Shown: piece by piece, positions 18,256 through 28,455 of the stretch
How positions within the stretch are numbered: position 1 is the stretch's first letter
How the letters are laid out: each line of letters starts with the position of its first letter
NCBI RefSeq assembly: GCF_003429105.1
Contig: NZ_QVTD01000003.1
Coordinates: 1,426,001-1,490,000, forward strand
DNA from: Peribacillus glennii
Lineage (GTDB): Bacteria; Bacillota; Bacilli; Bacillales; DSM-1321
DNA length: 64,000 bases
Reading direction: 5' to 3'
Made by a program: the position numbers and the translations under genes
Notes under the pieces: model-generated
The model's input: only the letters and a program-made list of their open reading frames with translations
Databases searched by the model: none
What the model was told of the DNA's origin: nothing

Positions 18256-19293
18256 GCTTTGTGATTGTTCCTGCCCAGCAGCCGCTTTTTTCTGCTGCTC
18301 AATTTCCTCGATCTTCATTACCATGTATTCCGTGTTTTTTAATAACCAATATTGCCTCTGAAGCTGGCTGACATAATATAGCTCGCTTTTTCCTCCCTTT
18401 TTCTCAAAGTAGTTCCTCACAGTTTGGATCGATGATCCGGGATACGCCAAATAGCTCTGGAATAAAAGCATTTCTTCATCTTTCAGCGGGAAATATTTAA
18501 GGTAATTGTAGAGCCAGCTGACACAATCATCACACCGGGTAGGATAGGTCCTTGCGGATCTTACCAAAAAAGGCAATAAGTCAAAATGAGGCGGAACCGT
18601 CTTTGAATCTTCGAAATTGATAAAATGGCCATATCCTCTATCATCGTAAATAAAATGCTGCATGGACAGCTTTCCATGCGTAATAACAGTCCTTACTTTT
18701 TCATCCTCTTTTGTTTTCTTGAACCATTCTTCAAGCTTTTTTTCAGCATAATTCAATGCCTGGGTAATATCGGTATAATACATGCATAACAAAAGCTGAA
18801 ATGGGGACATATACCATTTTTTCTCGCTCTCTCCAGCAAATTCCTCGATAAATTCACGTTGTTCCTTCCACTGCTTTATAGTCTCTTCATAATGCTCTTC
18901 TCTTTCTTCTTTTTTTACAGGCCTTTCTTTCATCGAGAGGGTGTGCATTCTTGCAAGCTCGCGGAATAATTGCATGTGGCGTTCATCGCGCTCACCGGTG
19001 TCCTCATTCAGCAGCCAGGGCATTAAATAATATAAATGCCCTCCATGGAGCACAGCATACCTCCCGTCTGTCGCCGGATAAATCGGAACAATCCGGTTGT
19101 AGCCGCGCTGATATAAGAATTGGATATTCCGGAAGAAGTCCATCCCTTTTTGGGGGGATATCACTTTTAAAGCAAAAATGCCTTTATCGCTATAGACTTT
19201 CTTCACTTTCCCAAAATTTTCAACATATCTGGCATGCAACGAATACTGGTGCAAAATAACCTCTGTATCATTAAATTCCTGTTTGTCTTCCAT
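18253..19293 (-). CDS. ysxE: Spore coat protein YsxE, CotS/kinase-like fold
   Basis: 346 aa. Belongs to the CotS-like group related to aminoglycoside phosphotransferases. Recognisable features are an N-terminal lobe with VYSDKGIFALKVI, a central TVITHGKLSMQHFIYDD segment in the position of the catalytic loop (THGD in active kinases, here THGK) and INFEDSKTVPPHFDL. The changed Asp suggests a non-catalytic structural role. In B. subtilis ysxE lies after spoVID and is a coat protein of the mother cell. The ATG has only a distant AAGGTGAG, so the start is less certain. A terminator separates it from spoVID. Confidence 0.88.
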   Translation of the reverse strand: MEDKQEFNDTEVILHQYSLHARYVENFGKVKKVYSDKGIFALKVISPQKGMDFFRNIQFLYQRGYNRIVPIYPATDGRYAVLHGGHLYYLMPWLLNEDTGERDERHMQLFRELARMHTLSMKERPVKKEEREEHYEETIKQWKEQREFIEEFAGESEKKWYMSPFQLLLCMYYTDITQALNYAEKKLEEWFKKTKEDEKVRTVITHGKLSMQHFIYDDRGYGHFINFEDSKTVPPHFDLLPFLVRSARTYPTRCDDCVSWLYNYLKYFPLKDEEMLLFQSYLAYPGSSIQTVRNYFEKKGGKSELYYVSQLQRQYWLLKNTEYMVMKIEEIEQQKKAAAGQEQSQS

Positions 19294-19356
19294 ATTCGGT
19301 TAATCCACTCACCTTCACTTGAATGGCATGTTTTGATGGGGTTTTTTAAATGATCC

Positions 19357-19396
19357 GAAAAAAAACAGCAGAGCAGGGCCCGCCGTCTCTGCTCTG
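19357..19396 (-). terminator. spoVID terminator
   Basis: Stem CAGAGCAG / CTGCTCTG around a GC-rich loop, followed by CTG and eight T residues read leftward. It lies between spoVID and ysxE. Confidence 0.75.
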
Positions 19397-19405
19397 GAAT
19401 TACCA

Positions 19406-21244
19406 TTACAATTTTAACGCTTTTCCCCTGGGGATATAGAGTACCTGGCCTTCGTACACATCCTGCCCCTGCTCCAGTGCATTGCTGCTTAAAATGGACT
19501 GTTCGCTGACTTCATACCGGTCGGCAAGCGATGATAGCGTATCTCCATGCTGTACAATGCATACCTTTACCTTTGTCAGCTCTTCCTCCTGCTTGCGGCC
19601 AAAAAAGTCCATTAATGAAATATGTTCTTTTTGTTCTTGATTTTCGGGTTCACTTTCACGATTGGAAGAAGCACGGCCATCCTTGTTTTTAGCATTTTTA
19701 ACTTTGGGGGCATCCTCTCTTTTGGCAAGGTGCAGGATTGGTTCCAATTGGTTTTCCCCCGGCTCTGCCTCGGCTTTGGCAGGCTCTGTTTCTTTCCGGC
19801 CTGATTGCTGATTTGTTTCTGCAGGTACCGGTTCTTCTTCTATTCCCTTAGAATTCTGAACTGGCTCTTGCAGAATCGGTTCTTCTTGATTCGCTTGTTT
19901 ATTATCAGGGAGCGGCTCTTGTTGTTCAGGTTTTTGTACCCCATCGTCTGCCGGGATTGGTTCTGGTTTGGTTTGTTCTAGTTGGGTTTGTTCTGCTTGG
20001 ACCTTCTGCTTTTCCCCCCTGTCACCCTCTTGTTCAGCAGCGCGAGGTGCTTGTTGACCAGCTGGCTGGTTTCCGGCAGGCAACAACGGTTTTTGGCTTT
20101 CTGCTGGCTGCTGTGCAGGGATTGGCTGTTGTTGTTGGCCCGTTGCTGGCTGCTGTGCAGGGAGAGGCACTTGCTGGCCCGTTGCTGGCTGCTGTGCAGG
20201 GGCAGGCTCTTGTTGTACAGAGTTTGTTTCATCAGGATCGAAGCTTCCGTGCTTAATCAAATCAGTCCATGGATGAGTTGTTTCCGGTTGTTTTTCGGAT
20301 ACTTGCATTTTTGTTTTCAATTCATCATAGAGAGGTTCCATTGGAATATCGAACACGGGGATGTCAGGCTGTTTGCTTATAAGCTCAGGTTCTGATTTTT
20401 CAGCCCGCCCTTCTTCCGGAAGTTTCCTGGCTTGGGCGTAAAATGGTATATACAGTCCATCCTCAGTATTGCTTACAGGGCTTTCCCCCGCAATGATAGG
20501 ACTTTCAAACATGGCCTCAAACTTTTGGTTGTCCTCTTCCCCTTTTAGGCTTTGGAAAGAAGATGTTTTCCGGATATACTCTTCAAATGTTTCAAACTGG
20601 CCTTGTTCGGTTTGTGAAAAAATTTCCGTTTCCCCGCCTGCAGGGTTTGTTTCTTTTTCACGGTGGGTTGTAGGTTCATCTAAATCTTGATGACTTGCGG
20701 AGTAGTCCGTAAAATTACTTTCATAGGAAACTTCTTCATGTTCGCCATATCCATACTGGGATTCTTCCCCATACGTTTCATCATCGACTTCTTGATCGGA
20801 CAACTGATCCCTGTATATGCCTGTAATCAGCAGATCAGCCTGAAGCTTGAGACAGTTTTTATCTGGCATTAAATAATCAAATGTTTGGATTTCCACATCC
20901 ACATCCTGCAGTGAATGAATCCTGTCATACGGAATTGTAATATCTACCGGAAACCGGTGCATGAATTCATTGATGCCTGAGTCCCTTCTTTCCACCTGCT
21001 GCACCGTTTTTGGATGGTAGTGTTGGGTATAATTCTTGATGACAGACTCGCCAGTGCCCCGATCTTCCTTGTATTCTCCGCTTAAATCAAGCGTTCCCTT
21101 AATGACTACATATTGATCTCTTTCTAAGATCGTAACATTCGGATCCAGGGAGATGGAGTAAAGTTCAGCTACTTCATGTTCCTTCTGAAACCAAATGGAT
21201 TCTTCTAATGAAAATCGTAAATACGATTGATTTTCCTTCGACAA
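19406..21244 (-). CDS. spoVID: Spore morphogenesis protein SpoVID with C-terminal LysM
   Basis: About 612 aa. In B. subtilis SpoVID sits around the forespore and is needed for the coat to encase the spore. The N-terminal domain begins RFSLEESIWFQKEHEVAELYSISLDP, as in known SpoVID. A long acidic, Glu/Gln/Pro-rich linker includes a Gln-rich repeat patch (residues about 345-390). The C-terminus carries a LysM domain (VQHGDTLSSLADRYEVSEQSIL, about 565-610). TTG at 21244 is the chosen start because AAAGGAGG precedes it by 7 nt. It is upstream of ysxE, as in B. subtilis. Confidence 0.93.
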   Translation of the reverse strand: MSKENQSYLRFSLEESIWFQKEHEVAELYSISLDPNVTILERDQYVVIKGTLDLSGEYKEDRGTGESVIKNYTQHYHPKTVQQVERRDSGINEFMHRFPVDITIPYDRIHSLQDVDVEIQTFDYLMPDKNCLKLQADLLITGIYRDQLSDQEVDDETYGEESQYGYGEHEEVSYESNFTDYSASHQDLDEPTTHREKETNPAGGETEIFSQTEQGQFETFEEYIRKTSSFQSLKGEEDNQKFEAMFESPIIAGESPVSNTEDGLYIPFYAQARKLPEEGRAEKSEPELISKQPDIPVFDIPMEPLYDELKTKMQVSEKQPETTHPWTDLIKHGSFDPDETNSVQQEPAPAQQPATGQQVPLPAQQPATGQQQQPIPAQQPAESQKPLLPAGNQPAGQQAPRAAEQEGDRGEKQKVQAEQTQLEQTKPEPIPADDGVQKPEQQEPLPDNKQANQEEPILQEPVQNSKGIEEEPVPAETNQQSGRKETEPAKAEAEPGENQLEPILHLAKREDAPKVKNAKNKDGRASSNRESEPENQEQKEHISLMDFFGRKQEEELTKVKVCIVQHGDTLSSLADRYEVSEQSILSSNALEQGQDVYEGQVLYIPRGKALKL

Positions 21245-21359
21245 AACAACTCCTCCTTTCAAATCCTAAGAAAAACAATGACTATGCCATTAACAATCTA
21301 TGAAGGAGTAAAATTATTTATGCTATTTATTCGGATAAGAAGGAGAAGGGGAGACCATT

Positions 21360-21403
21360 AAAAAAGGCCTCCCTTTATCAAAGTGATAAAGCAAGACCTT
21401 TGA
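21360..21403 (-). terminator. Terminator of the hem operon
   Basis: Long stem with few mismatches: GGTCTTGCTTTATCA pairs with TGATAAAGGGAGGCC around a 3-nt loop, then six T residues, read leftward, just after hemL. Confidence 0.8.
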
Positions 21404-21409
21404 AATATA

Positions 21410-22699
21410 TTATCCTTTTAACTTCGAAAACGCCTTTTCTGCAGCTGCAATCGTTTTTTCAATATCATCATCCGTATGCGCGGTGGAAAGGAACAGACCT
21501 TCGAATTGGGATGGCGGTAGATAAACGCCATGTTCCGCCATTTCTCGGTAATACGTTCCGAAGAAATCCAAATCCGAACTTTTAGCCGTTTCATAATTGA
21601 TGACATCTTCATTTGTAAAGAACATCCCGATCATGGAGCCTGCACGGTTAAAGGTATGCGGGACACCGTGCTTCTTCGCCGCCTGCCCGATGCCTTGTTC
21701 AAGCATATCTCCTTTTCGTTTGAATTCCTCATAGACTTCAGGAGTCAACTGGCTTAATGTTTCTAGGCCAGCCGTCATCGCAAGCGGGTTTCCCGATAAA
21801 GTGCCCGCCTGATAGATTGTCCCGCTTGGGGCGATTTGCTCCATGATTTCTCTTTTGCCACCAAAAGCTCCTACCGGCAGGCCGCCGCCGATTACTTTCC
21901 CAAGGCATGTAAGGTCCGGTGTAACGCCAAAGTGTCCCTGTGCACAGTTATAGCCCACACGGAACCCGGTCATAACCTCATCAAAAATCAACAGGGAGCC
22001 ATTGTTGCTGGTCAGCTCGCGAAGCCCCTTAAGGAAGCCTGGCAGAGGAGGGACGACACCCATATTGCCTGCGACCGGCTCAACAATGATACAGGCGATG
22101 TCATCGCCGAATTGTTCAAACGCATATTTTACGCTTTCAATGTCATTATAGGGAACGGTGATCGTATTCTTGGCAACACTCTCTGGTACACCGGGGCTGT
22201 CGGGCAAACCCAGGGTGGCAACGCCTGAACCGGCCTTTATCAGCAATGAATCCCCATGGCCATGATAGCATCCTTCAAATTTCAAGATTTTATTGCGTCC
22301 GGTATAGCCGCGGGCCAAGCGAAGGGCGCTCATGGTTGCTTCGGTTCCGGAAGATACCATGCGAATCATTTCAATGGAAGGAACCCTTTCAATCACAAGC
22401 TGCGCCAGTTCATTTTCGACTAACGTGGAAGCCCCGAAGCTTGTTCCGGTTTCGGCTACTTTTTTCAAGGCTTCAACGACTCTGTCATTGGAATGGCCCA
22501 GGATTAACGGTCCCCACGACAGGACATAATCGATGTATTCATTGCCATCGATATCGTAAATTTTTGAACCCTTGCCCCGCTCCATGAAAATCGGATCCAT
22601 ATCCACCGACTTAAAGGCCCGTACCGGACTGTTGACACCTCCGGGCATAAGGTCTTGTGCTATGGTAAAGGCCTTCTTTGATTTTTCATATGACCGCAT
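21410..22699 (-). CDS. hemL: Glutamate-1-semialdehyde 2,1-aminomutase
   Basis: 429 aa PLP enzyme of the C5 pathway; it converts glutamate-1-semialdehyde to 5-aminolevulinate in the cytoplasm. The PLP lysine lies in [18 protein letters not shown] (about 265); [19 protein letters not shown] and [16 protein letters not shown] are also family blocks. The ATG at 22699 is taken since AAAGGGG lies 9 nt before it; an ATG at 22708 sits directly on that site. Last gene of the hemAXCDBL operon, the order of B. subtilis. Confidence 0.97.
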   Translation of the reverse strand: MRSYEKSKKAFTIAQDLMPGGVNSPVRAFKSVDMDPIFMERGKGSKIYDIDGNEYIDYVLSWGPLILGHSNDRVVEALKKVAETGTSFGASTLVENELAQLVIERVPSIEMIRMVSSGTEATMSALRLARGYTGRNKILKFEGCYHGHGDSLLIKAGSGVATLGLPDSPGVPESVAKNTITVPYNDIESVKYAFEQFGDDIACIIVEPVAGNMGVVPPLPGFLKGLRELTSNNGSLLIFDEVMTGFRVGYNCAQGHFGVTPDLTCLGKVIGGGLPVGAFGGKREIMEQIAPSGTIYQAGTLSGNPLAMTAGLETLSQLTPEVYEEFKRKGDMLEQGIGQAAKKHGVPHTFNRAGSMIGMFFTNEDVINYETAKSSDLDFFGTYYREMAEHGVYLPPSQFEGLFLSTAHTDDDIEKTIAAAEKAFSKLKG

Positions 22700-22734
22700 A
22701 ATTCGCATCCCCTTTCATTTTAAGGCATATATGA

Positions 22735-23724
22735 TTACTTTTGCTCATCCAGCCAGCGGGCAACATCCTTGGAATGATACGTAATGATTAAATCCGCACC
22801 GGCCCGTTTCATGCCTGTCAGCATTTCCATCACGATTGCCTTTTCATCAATCCAGCCATTTTGGGCTGCTGCTTTAATCATGGAATACTCGCCACTTACG
22901 TTATAGGCTACAACCGGCAGACTGAAATTATTTTTCACGTCACGGATAATATCCAAATAAGAAAGCGCTGGTTTCACAATCAGGAAGTCCGCTCCTTCCA
23001 TTACGTCGGATTCCGCTTCACGGAATGCCTCGATACGGTTTGCCGGATCCATCTGGTAGGTTTTGCGGTCGCCAAATTGCGGAGCCCCATTGGCTGCTTC
23101 ACGGAACGGTCCGTAAAATGCGGATGAATATTTTACGGCATATGACATAACCGGTATATCATGATAACCGGCTTCATCCAGCCCGGCACGGATCGCTGTA
23201 ACGAACCCGTCCATCATATTCGACGGAGCGATGATATCCGCACCTGCTTCAGCTTGGCTCACAGCTGTTTTGGCAAGAAGATCCAGGGATCTGTCATTCA
23301 GGATCTTTCCATCCTCCACAATGCCGCAGTGGCCGTGGCTTGTATATTCACAAAGGCATGTATCTGCGATGACGATGACATCCGAAAACTCTTTCTTAAT
23401 AAATCTGGTTGCTTTCTGGACCAGCCCGTTATGATGGAATGCTCCTGAACCTTGTTCATCTTTATCATGTTCATGCGGGACTCCGAAAAGAATGACTGAC
23501 TTAATGCCAAGGCCTGTCACTTCCTCCATTTCCTCATTTAGGTTATCCATTGAAATCTGGAAAACACCTGGCATGGATGAAACCTCATTCTTCACTTGCT
23601 CTCCATCAATGATGAAAATCGGGTAAATCAAGTCTTCTTTATGAAGGTATGTCTCCCGCACTAAAGCCCTCATGTTTGCACTGGAGCGCAATCGGCGGTG
23701 GCGATTAAACTGAATGTCTTTCAT
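22735..23724 (-). CDS. hemB: Delta-aminolevulinic acid dehydratase (porphobilinogen synthase)
   Basis: 329 aa. Condenses two 5-aminolevulinate molecules to porphobilinogen. The metal-site cysteines are in [14 protein letters not shown] (about 118-131), the first active lysine in [14 protein letters not shown] (about 195) and the Schiff-base lysine in [11 protein letters not shown] (about 250). The three-cysteine motif implies the zinc type. ATG overlaps the hemD stop by 4 nt; AGGAGG precedes it. Confidence 0.97.
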   Translation of the reverse strand: MKDIQFNRHRRLRSSANMRALVRETYLHKEDLIYPIFIIDGEQVKNEVSSMPGVFQISMDNLNEEMEEVTGLGIKSVILFGVPHEHDKDEQGSGAFHHNGLVQKATRFIKKEFSDVIVIADTCLCEYTSHGHCGIVEDGKILNDRSLDLLAKTAVSQAEAGADIIAPSNMMDGFVTAIRAGLDEAGYHDIPVMSYAVKYSSAFYGPFREAANGAPQFGDRKTYQMDPANRIEAFREAESDVMEGADFLIVKPALSYLDIIRDVKNNFSLPVVAYNVSGEYSMIKAAAQNGWIDEKAIVMEMLTGMKRAGADLIITYHSKDVARWLDEQK

Positions 23725-24524
23725 ACCCTTTCCTCCTCTTGGTTCTTAACTTCTAAGTATTGTATCAAGCTGTCTATCATTGCTTTAGCAGTATAATCTG
23801 TGTCAGGGCACACATGGACAACCAGGCCCAGCTTTTCAGCTGTTTTCTTTGCTATCGGCCCGATACACACGATAATGGGCTCCCCGGCTTCCATTTGCAA
23901 ACCATGCTTGTTTACGACGTTCATAAAATGATTTGCCGTTGACGAGCTGGTAAATGTAACAATATCAATTGTCCGATTACGGAGCAGGCCGGCAAGCCGT
24001 TGTTCGCTTGCCTCAGGGAAAATTGTCTCATAAACGATGATTTCCTGGCACTCTGCTCCCAATCGGCTGATTTCCTCCCATATGACGGAACGGGCCAGAT
24101 TTCCTTTAGCCACCAGCACCCTGTCATTCTGTTTAACCAGACGGACAAATTGCTGTGTAAAAGCTTCGGCTACGAATTCATCAGGCAAGAAATCCGCCCG
24201 GTATCCAAACTCCGCAAGCGCTTGCTTAGTTTTACTCCCGATTACTGCAATTTTGGGCATTTTACCAGGGTGTTCCGTTTTTCCCTCCAATTCGAAGAAA
24301 TATTTTACTCCGTTTTGGCTTGTAAAAATAAGCCAGTCATATTGATTAAGCTGTCCGATATGTTTTTTCACACTTTGCTGGTCCTTTGGCAGGGCAAAAT
24401 CAATCAGGGGAACCGCATAGGGATTCCCTCCAAGAGCAGCAATGGTTTGGCTAAGGCTTTCGGACTGCTCCTCCCCTCTTGTTACAAGGATGTTATATCC
24501 TTGAAGAGGTTTGACGACACGCAT
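23721..24524 (-). CDS. hemD: Uroporphyrinogen-III synthase
   Basis: 267 aa. Cyclises hydroxymethylbilane to uroporphyrinogen III with inversion of ring D. The family is poorly conserved in sequence; visible are the N-terminal [10 protein letters not shown], the two-domain alternation, the [11 protein letters not shown] block (about 187-198) and [14 protein letters not shown] (about 222). Overlaps hemC by 1 nt and hemB by 4 nt, so translation is probably coupled. Identity rests on operon context as much as on motifs. Confidence 0.92.
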   Translation of the reverse strand: MRVVKPLQGYNILVTRGEEQSESLSQTIAALGGNPYAVPLIDFALPKDQQSVKKHIGQLNQYDWLIFTSQNGVKYFFELEGKTEHPGKMPKIAVIGSKTKQALAEFGYRADFLPDEFVAEAFTQQFVRLVKQNDRVLVAKGNLARSVIWEEISRLGAECQEIIVYETIFPEASEQRLAGLLRNRTIDIVTFTSSSTANHFMNVVNKHGLQMEAGEPIIVCIGPIAKKTAEKLGLVVHVCPDTDYTAKAMIDSLIQYLEVKNQEEERV

Positions 24525-25456
24525 TACTGGCCGAGCTCCTCTTTTACACGGTCAATTAATTCCTTCGCGCCTTTATTGCTTAACACGGCGGCTGCTTCAT
24601 TCCCGACACTGACCGGATCATTTCCTTCTATTATTTCTTTATATATCGTGTTTCCATCAGGAGAGGCGACAAGTGCCGAAAGGGAAACAGAACCGTTGTC
24701 TTTCACCGTTGCGTATCCGGCTATGGGCACTTGGCATCCGCCCTCCATTTTATCAAGAAAAGCCCTTTCCGCCTCAACAGCAAGCTTTGTTTTCTCACAT
24801 GTCAGTTTCTTAAGCTCTGCCAAAAGCTCATGATCATCTTCTCGGCACTCTATAGAGAGTGCTCCTTGTCCCACCGCTGGCAGGCACAGGTCGGTGTCAA
24901 GGAATTGTGTCACTACTTCTTGTTTCCAGCCGAGGCGCGATAAACCTGCGGCCGCCAGAATGATCGCGTCATAATCTTCGTTGGCCAGCTTTTCCAACCG
25001 TGTGTCCACATTTCCGCGGATCCATTTGATTTCAAGGTCCGGCCTGTTCGCAAGAAGCTGTGCGCTACGGCGAAGGCTGCTGGTCCCAATAACGGAACCT
25101 CCCTTTAGCTCGTCCAATGGAATATGATTCTTTGAAATTAAGGCATCCCGGTGGTCTTCCCTCGGAGGCACACAGCCGATTGTCAACCCATCAGGAAGCA
25201 AGGCAGGCATATCCTTCATGCTGTGGACCGCCATATCTATTTCCTTGTCAAGCATCGCCTGTTCGATTTCTTTGACAAAAAGGCCTTTTCCGCCCACTTT
25301 TGCTAGTGTAACGTCTTGTATTTTATCACCCTTTGTGACGATTTCCTTCACTTCAAACTCGAAAGGTACGCCAAGCTTCTTAAGCTCGTTGATGACCCAA
25401 TTCGTTTGGGTGATCGCTAGTTTGCTCCGTCTGGAACCGACAATAATTTTTCTCAT
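24524..25456 (-). CDS. hemC: Porphobilinogen deaminase (hydroxymethylbilane synthase)
   Basis: 310 aa. Joins four porphobilinogens into hydroxymethylbilane. The N-terminus has [15 protein letters not shown], the arginine-rich block is [31 protein letters not shown], and the dipyrromethane cofactor cysteine is in [13 protein letters not shown] (about 240). ATG has AGGAGG 6 nt upstream. Follows hemX by 9 nt in the operon. Confidence 0.97.
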   Translation of the reverse strand: MRKIIVGSRRSKLAITQTNWVINELKKLGVPFEFEVKEIVTKGDKIQDVTLAKVGGKGLFVKEIEQAMLDKEIDMAVHSMKDMPALLPDGLTIGCVPPREDHRDALISKNHIPLDELKGGSVIGTSSLRRSAQLLANRPDLEIKWIRGNVDTRLEKLANEDYDAIILAAAGLSRLGWKQEVVTQFLDTDLCLPAVGQGALSIECREDDHELLAELKKLTCEKTKLAVEAERAFLDKMEGGCQVPIAGYATVKDNGSVSLSALVASPDGNTIYKEIIEGNDPVSVGNEAAAVLSNKGAKELIDRVKEELGQ

Positions 25457-25465
25457 GGTTTCCTC

Positions 25466-26299
25466 CTATGTATACCAGAAGTGGAATGTTGAAAGGCTCC
25501 CAAACAGGGAGAAATTAATGATGACAACTAAAAATGAACCAATATTCCAAAAAGCGAGCGTCTTTCCATACATTTGTTTCCGAACTTTTAAATATAAATA
25601 CACGCTATATGCTGTTAAAACAATAAAGGAACCGATGATTTTCGGATCATACCAAAATAGGTCAGGAACTTTTAAATGGGCCCATTGCAAGCCAAGAATA
25701 AGGGCCAGTACTAGCATTGGAACCCCGATAACCGCCAGTACGTAAGACATGTGTTCCAATTTTGCGAGATCCCCCAGCCTCATCAGCCTCTTTCCCCACT
25801 TTTTCCTTTTCAAAAGGTCATATTGTATGAGATATAGCAATGAAAAAACAAATGAAAGCGAAAATGCCCCATAGGAAAGGATCGCCATTGTAATGTGAAT
25901 AAGCAGCAGCTCTGACACAAGCTTTTCAGCCAGTACTTCTGATTCAATCTGTACCGGTGCAAAAGTATGCACCGCCATCACGATAAAACCGAGAACATTG
26001 GTAAAAAACACAATAAAATCGACGCGCAGCAGCCGGTTGATCACAAGTGACAGTGTAATCAATATCCAGGCATAAAAATAAAGCCCTTCGAATATGGTAA
26101 GTACGGGAAATCTCCCCGTTTCCAACATATACAGAAATAAAAAAATTGTTTGAAGAAGCCAAACAATTGCAAGCAGCCAGAAGGCAAAGCGATTTGCCTT
26201 CTGGTTATTATTCAGAAAATCAATAAAGTATAAGAGCACACTCAACGCATATAAAATCACGGTGGCTTCGTGCAATCTGGTCATCATGAGTTCCAGCAT
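25466..26299 (-). CDS. hemX: HemX, CcsA-like membrane protein of the heme operon
   Basis: 277 aa with about eight transmembrane helices; resembles the cytochrome c assembly (CcsA/CcmC) fold. In B. subtilis HemX lowers the HemA level by an unclear mechanism. The His in AVHTFAPVQ and a region with HITMAILSYGAFSLSFVFSLLYLIQYDLL correspond to the family core; a WGxxWxWD heme motif is not seen. Second gene of the operon, 8 nt after hemA. The start at 26299 is preferred but an ATG at 26287 could also serve. Confidence 0.9.
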   Translation of the reverse strand: MLELMMTRLHEATVILYALSVLLYFIDFLNNNQKANRFAFWLLAIVWLLQTIFLFLYMLETGRFPVLTIFEGLYFYAWILITLSLVINRLLRVDFIVFFTNVLGFIVMAVHTFAPVQIESEVLAEKLVSELLLIHITMAILSYGAFSLSFVFSLLYLIQYDLLKRKKWGKRLMRLGDLAKLEHMSYVLAVIGVPMLVLALILGLQWAHLKVPDLFWYDPKIIGSFIVLTAYSVYLYLKVRKQMYGKTLAFWNIGSFLVVIINFSLFGSLSTFHFWYT

Positions 26300-26307
26300 A
26301 TCTACCT

Positions 26308-27651
26308 CTATACCCTTGCCGCAGCGTGATTCAATTGTACGGTAACCGGATTTTTGGCTGCAGAAGGCTGCGTCTGTTCTTCAACCAATTCCTCCAAGTT
26401 GAAAACCTTCACGAATCGGCTCAATGCCTCATTGACATCCGGATCGCCAGCCAATTCTTTGGCATATAGAATCGGGTCTTTAAGCATCTGGTTAATGATG
26501 CTTTTTGTATGCTTATTCAATACTTTTTTGTCGCGCTCACTTAGATGCGGGAGCTTTCTTTCAAGGCTGTTCATTGTTTCTGCCTGGATGGCCAGTGCTT
26601 TGTCACGGAGAGCGGATATCACCGGGACCACGCCTTGCATGTTAATCCATTGATTAAACTCGACGATTTCAGACTCAATCATGATCGAAATTTTTTCAGC
26701 AGCGGTTTCACGCTCCTGAATATTTGCCTGCACGATTCCTTCCAAATCATCTATATCATAAAGGAAAACATTTTCATATTTTGCCAGTTCGGGATCCAAA
26801 TCCCGAGGTACTGCAATATCGACCATAAAAATCGGCCGGCCTTTTCTAAGCTTGTTTACATTCGCCATCATTTCTTCAGTAACTACAAAGTCCTTGGCAC
26901 CTGTAGAAGTGATTAAGATATCTGTATCCACTAAAGCACATTGCAGTTCTTGAAGCTTCTTGGCATGGCCTGAAAAACGTTGAGCAAGCGCAATCGCTTT
27001 TTCATGGGTGCGATTGATGACAGTGATGTTGTCGGCACCATTGCTGTGAAGGTTCTGGATTGCAAGCTCACCCATTTTCCCTGCGCCGAGGATCAGCGTA
27101 TTCTTGCCGTTCAGGCTGCCAAAGATTTTTTTGGCAAGTTCGACTGCCGCATAGCTTACAGACACGGCGTTTGCATTAATTTCCGTTTCGGCATGCGCCT
27201 TTTTTGCCAAAGTCAAGGCTTGCTTGAACAAGTGGTTAAACACAGTGCCGATCGTTCCTTCATCCTGTGCAGCCATAAAGCTCGAACGGACTTGTCCAAG
27301 AATTTGCGTTTCGCCGAGCACCATAGAATTCAATCCGCAGGCAACCTTAAACAAATGTTCAATCGCTCCGTCGCCTTCATAAACGAAGAGGTACGGAGAG
27401 AATTCTTCCTTTTCAATTTGGAACCATTCTGAAAGAAATTCTTTTATATAATACCTTGATGTATGGATTTGATCAGCTACTGCATAGATTTCTGTCCGGT
27501 TGCAGGTGGAAACGATGACATTTTCAAGAATGCTTTTTTTATTTTTAAGGGCCTTCATTGCATCCGCAAGTTCGGCCTCGGTAAATGACAATTTTTCACG
27601 TATTTCTACAGGGGCAGTTTTAAAGTTTAGTCCTACCGCTAGAATATGCAT
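26308..27651 (-). CDS. hemA: Glutamyl-tRNA reductase
   Basis: 447 aa. First committed enzyme of the C5 heme pathway: NADPH-dependent reduction of glutamyl-tRNA-Glu to glutamate-1-semialdehyde. The catalytic cysteine is in [12 protein letters not shown] (about 50); the NADPH site is in [12 protein letters not shown] (about 185). Signature [16 protein letters not shown] is intact. The gene has GGGGGTG about 10 nt before ATG. First gene of hemAXCDBL. Confidence 0.98.
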   Translation of the reverse strand: MHILAVGLNFKTAPVEIREKLSFTEAELADAMKALKNKKSILENVIVSTCNRTEIYAVADQIHTSRYYIKEFLSEWFQIEKEEFSPYLFVYEGDGAIEHLFKVACGLNSMVLGETQILGQVRSSFMAAQDEGTIGTVFNHLFKQALTLAKKAHAETEINANAVSVSYAAVELAKKIFGSLNGKNTLILGAGKMGELAIQNLHSNGADNITVINRTHEKAIALAQRFSGHAKKLQELQCALVDTDILITSTGAKDFVVTEEMMANVNKLRKGRPIFMVDIAVPRDLDPELAKYENVFLYDIDDLEGIVQANIQERETAAEKISIMIESEIVEFNQWINMQGVVPVISALRDKALAIQAETMNSLERKLPHLSERDKKVLNKHTKSIINQMLKDPILYAKELAGDPDVNEALSRFVKVFNLEELVEEQTQPSAAKNPVTVQLNHAAARV

Positions 27652-27943
27652 TTTTTGTTACACCCCCAAAATATAAATGTATACCTATGACATTATATCA
27701 TTTTCTGTTTACTTTATATGAAAAAAATATGAACAGTTCTTGAATTGTGAACGTGAGGTCTCATCCGCCGGTTCCTGACAGGCTAATGCAGACTAAGAAA
27801 AAAATTTAGACTATTTCCACCTGAAAGTTTATGATATATAGTATGCAAAATAGATGATATTTCGACAATCCACTTCAAAAGTACCATATCAAATAACATG
27901 GATAACTTCAAGTATCTAAACTGGCGCACATCAGGAGGCATAA
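27652..27943. promoter_or_regulatory. Divergent region upstream of hemA and the LiaF-like gene
   Basis: On the - strand TATAAT is at about 27690-27695, upstream of hemA, with no good -35 at 16-18 nt. The PerR operator known upstream of B. subtilis hemA was searched by eye but not found. Nothing else recognisable. Confidence 0.3.
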
Positions 27944-28429
27944 ATGAAAGCACAACGGATTTTTCCCGGAACCATATTAATTGGCTTTGGGCTTTATTTT
28001 TTTCTGGAAGAGTCCAGGATCGAAATCTTTTCCGGATTTTATACGTGGCCAACCTTACTGTGCATTGTCGGCCTTGCTTTTTTAAGCCAGGCATACGGCG
28101 GAAATGACCATGAAGCCATCTTGCCGGGTGTGATCTTATTTGGGTTTGGCCTGCATTTCCACATAGTGAACAAATACCGGATATGGCCTGACAATGTCGG
28201 CATTTTCATTCTGATTATCTCACTTGGCTTTATTCTGCGGGCAAAAAAAACAAACAGTGGAATGATTCAGGGTATCCTATTATTAGTGATTGCCATTTCA
28301 TCCTTATTTTATGACAAAGTCATTTCCTGGTTGGGTTTTCTTGAGACAGGCGTTACAACCGGCCTTAAATTGTGGCCGGCATTATTGGTTGCGGCTGGCC
28401 TTTATTTCTTATTTATCAAAAAGAAGTGA
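27944..28429 (+). CDS. Membrane protein with LiaI/LiaF-like transmembrane region
   Basis: 161 aa with AGGAGG 6 nt before ATG. Four or five hydrophobic segments in two similar halves: RIFPGTILIGFGLYFFL (about 4-20) resembles EAILPGVILFGFGLHFHI (about 59-76), and GLKLWPALLVAAGLYFLF repeats at the end. This fits the LiaI/LiaF-type transmembrane region. Conserved cell-envelope stress proteins carry similar regions but the C-terminal LiaF domain is absent. Location between hemA and engB; B. subtilis has a putative membrane protein there too. Function unknown. Confidence 0.72.
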   Translation: MKAQRIFPGTILIGFGLYFFLEESRIEIFSGFYTWPTLLCIVGLAFLSQAYGGNDHEAILPGVILFGFGLHFHIVNKYRIWPDNVGIFILIISLGFILRAKKTNSGMIQGILLLVIAISSLFYDKVISWLGFLETGVTTGLKLWPALLVAAGLYFLFIKKK

Positions 28430-28450
28430 GGGCCCGAAAAACCGGGCCCC
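28430..28450. terminator. Convergent hairpin between the LiaF-like gene and the sirtuin gene
   Basis: Stem GGGCCCG / CGGGCCC with an A-rich loop; no T run follows on either strand, so termination strength is doubtful. Confidence 0.4.
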
Positions 28451-28455
28451 GTCAT

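Noticed and set aside
27652-27780. PerR operator upstream of hemA
   Set aside because: No TTATAATNATTATAA-like dyad was found in this stretch.
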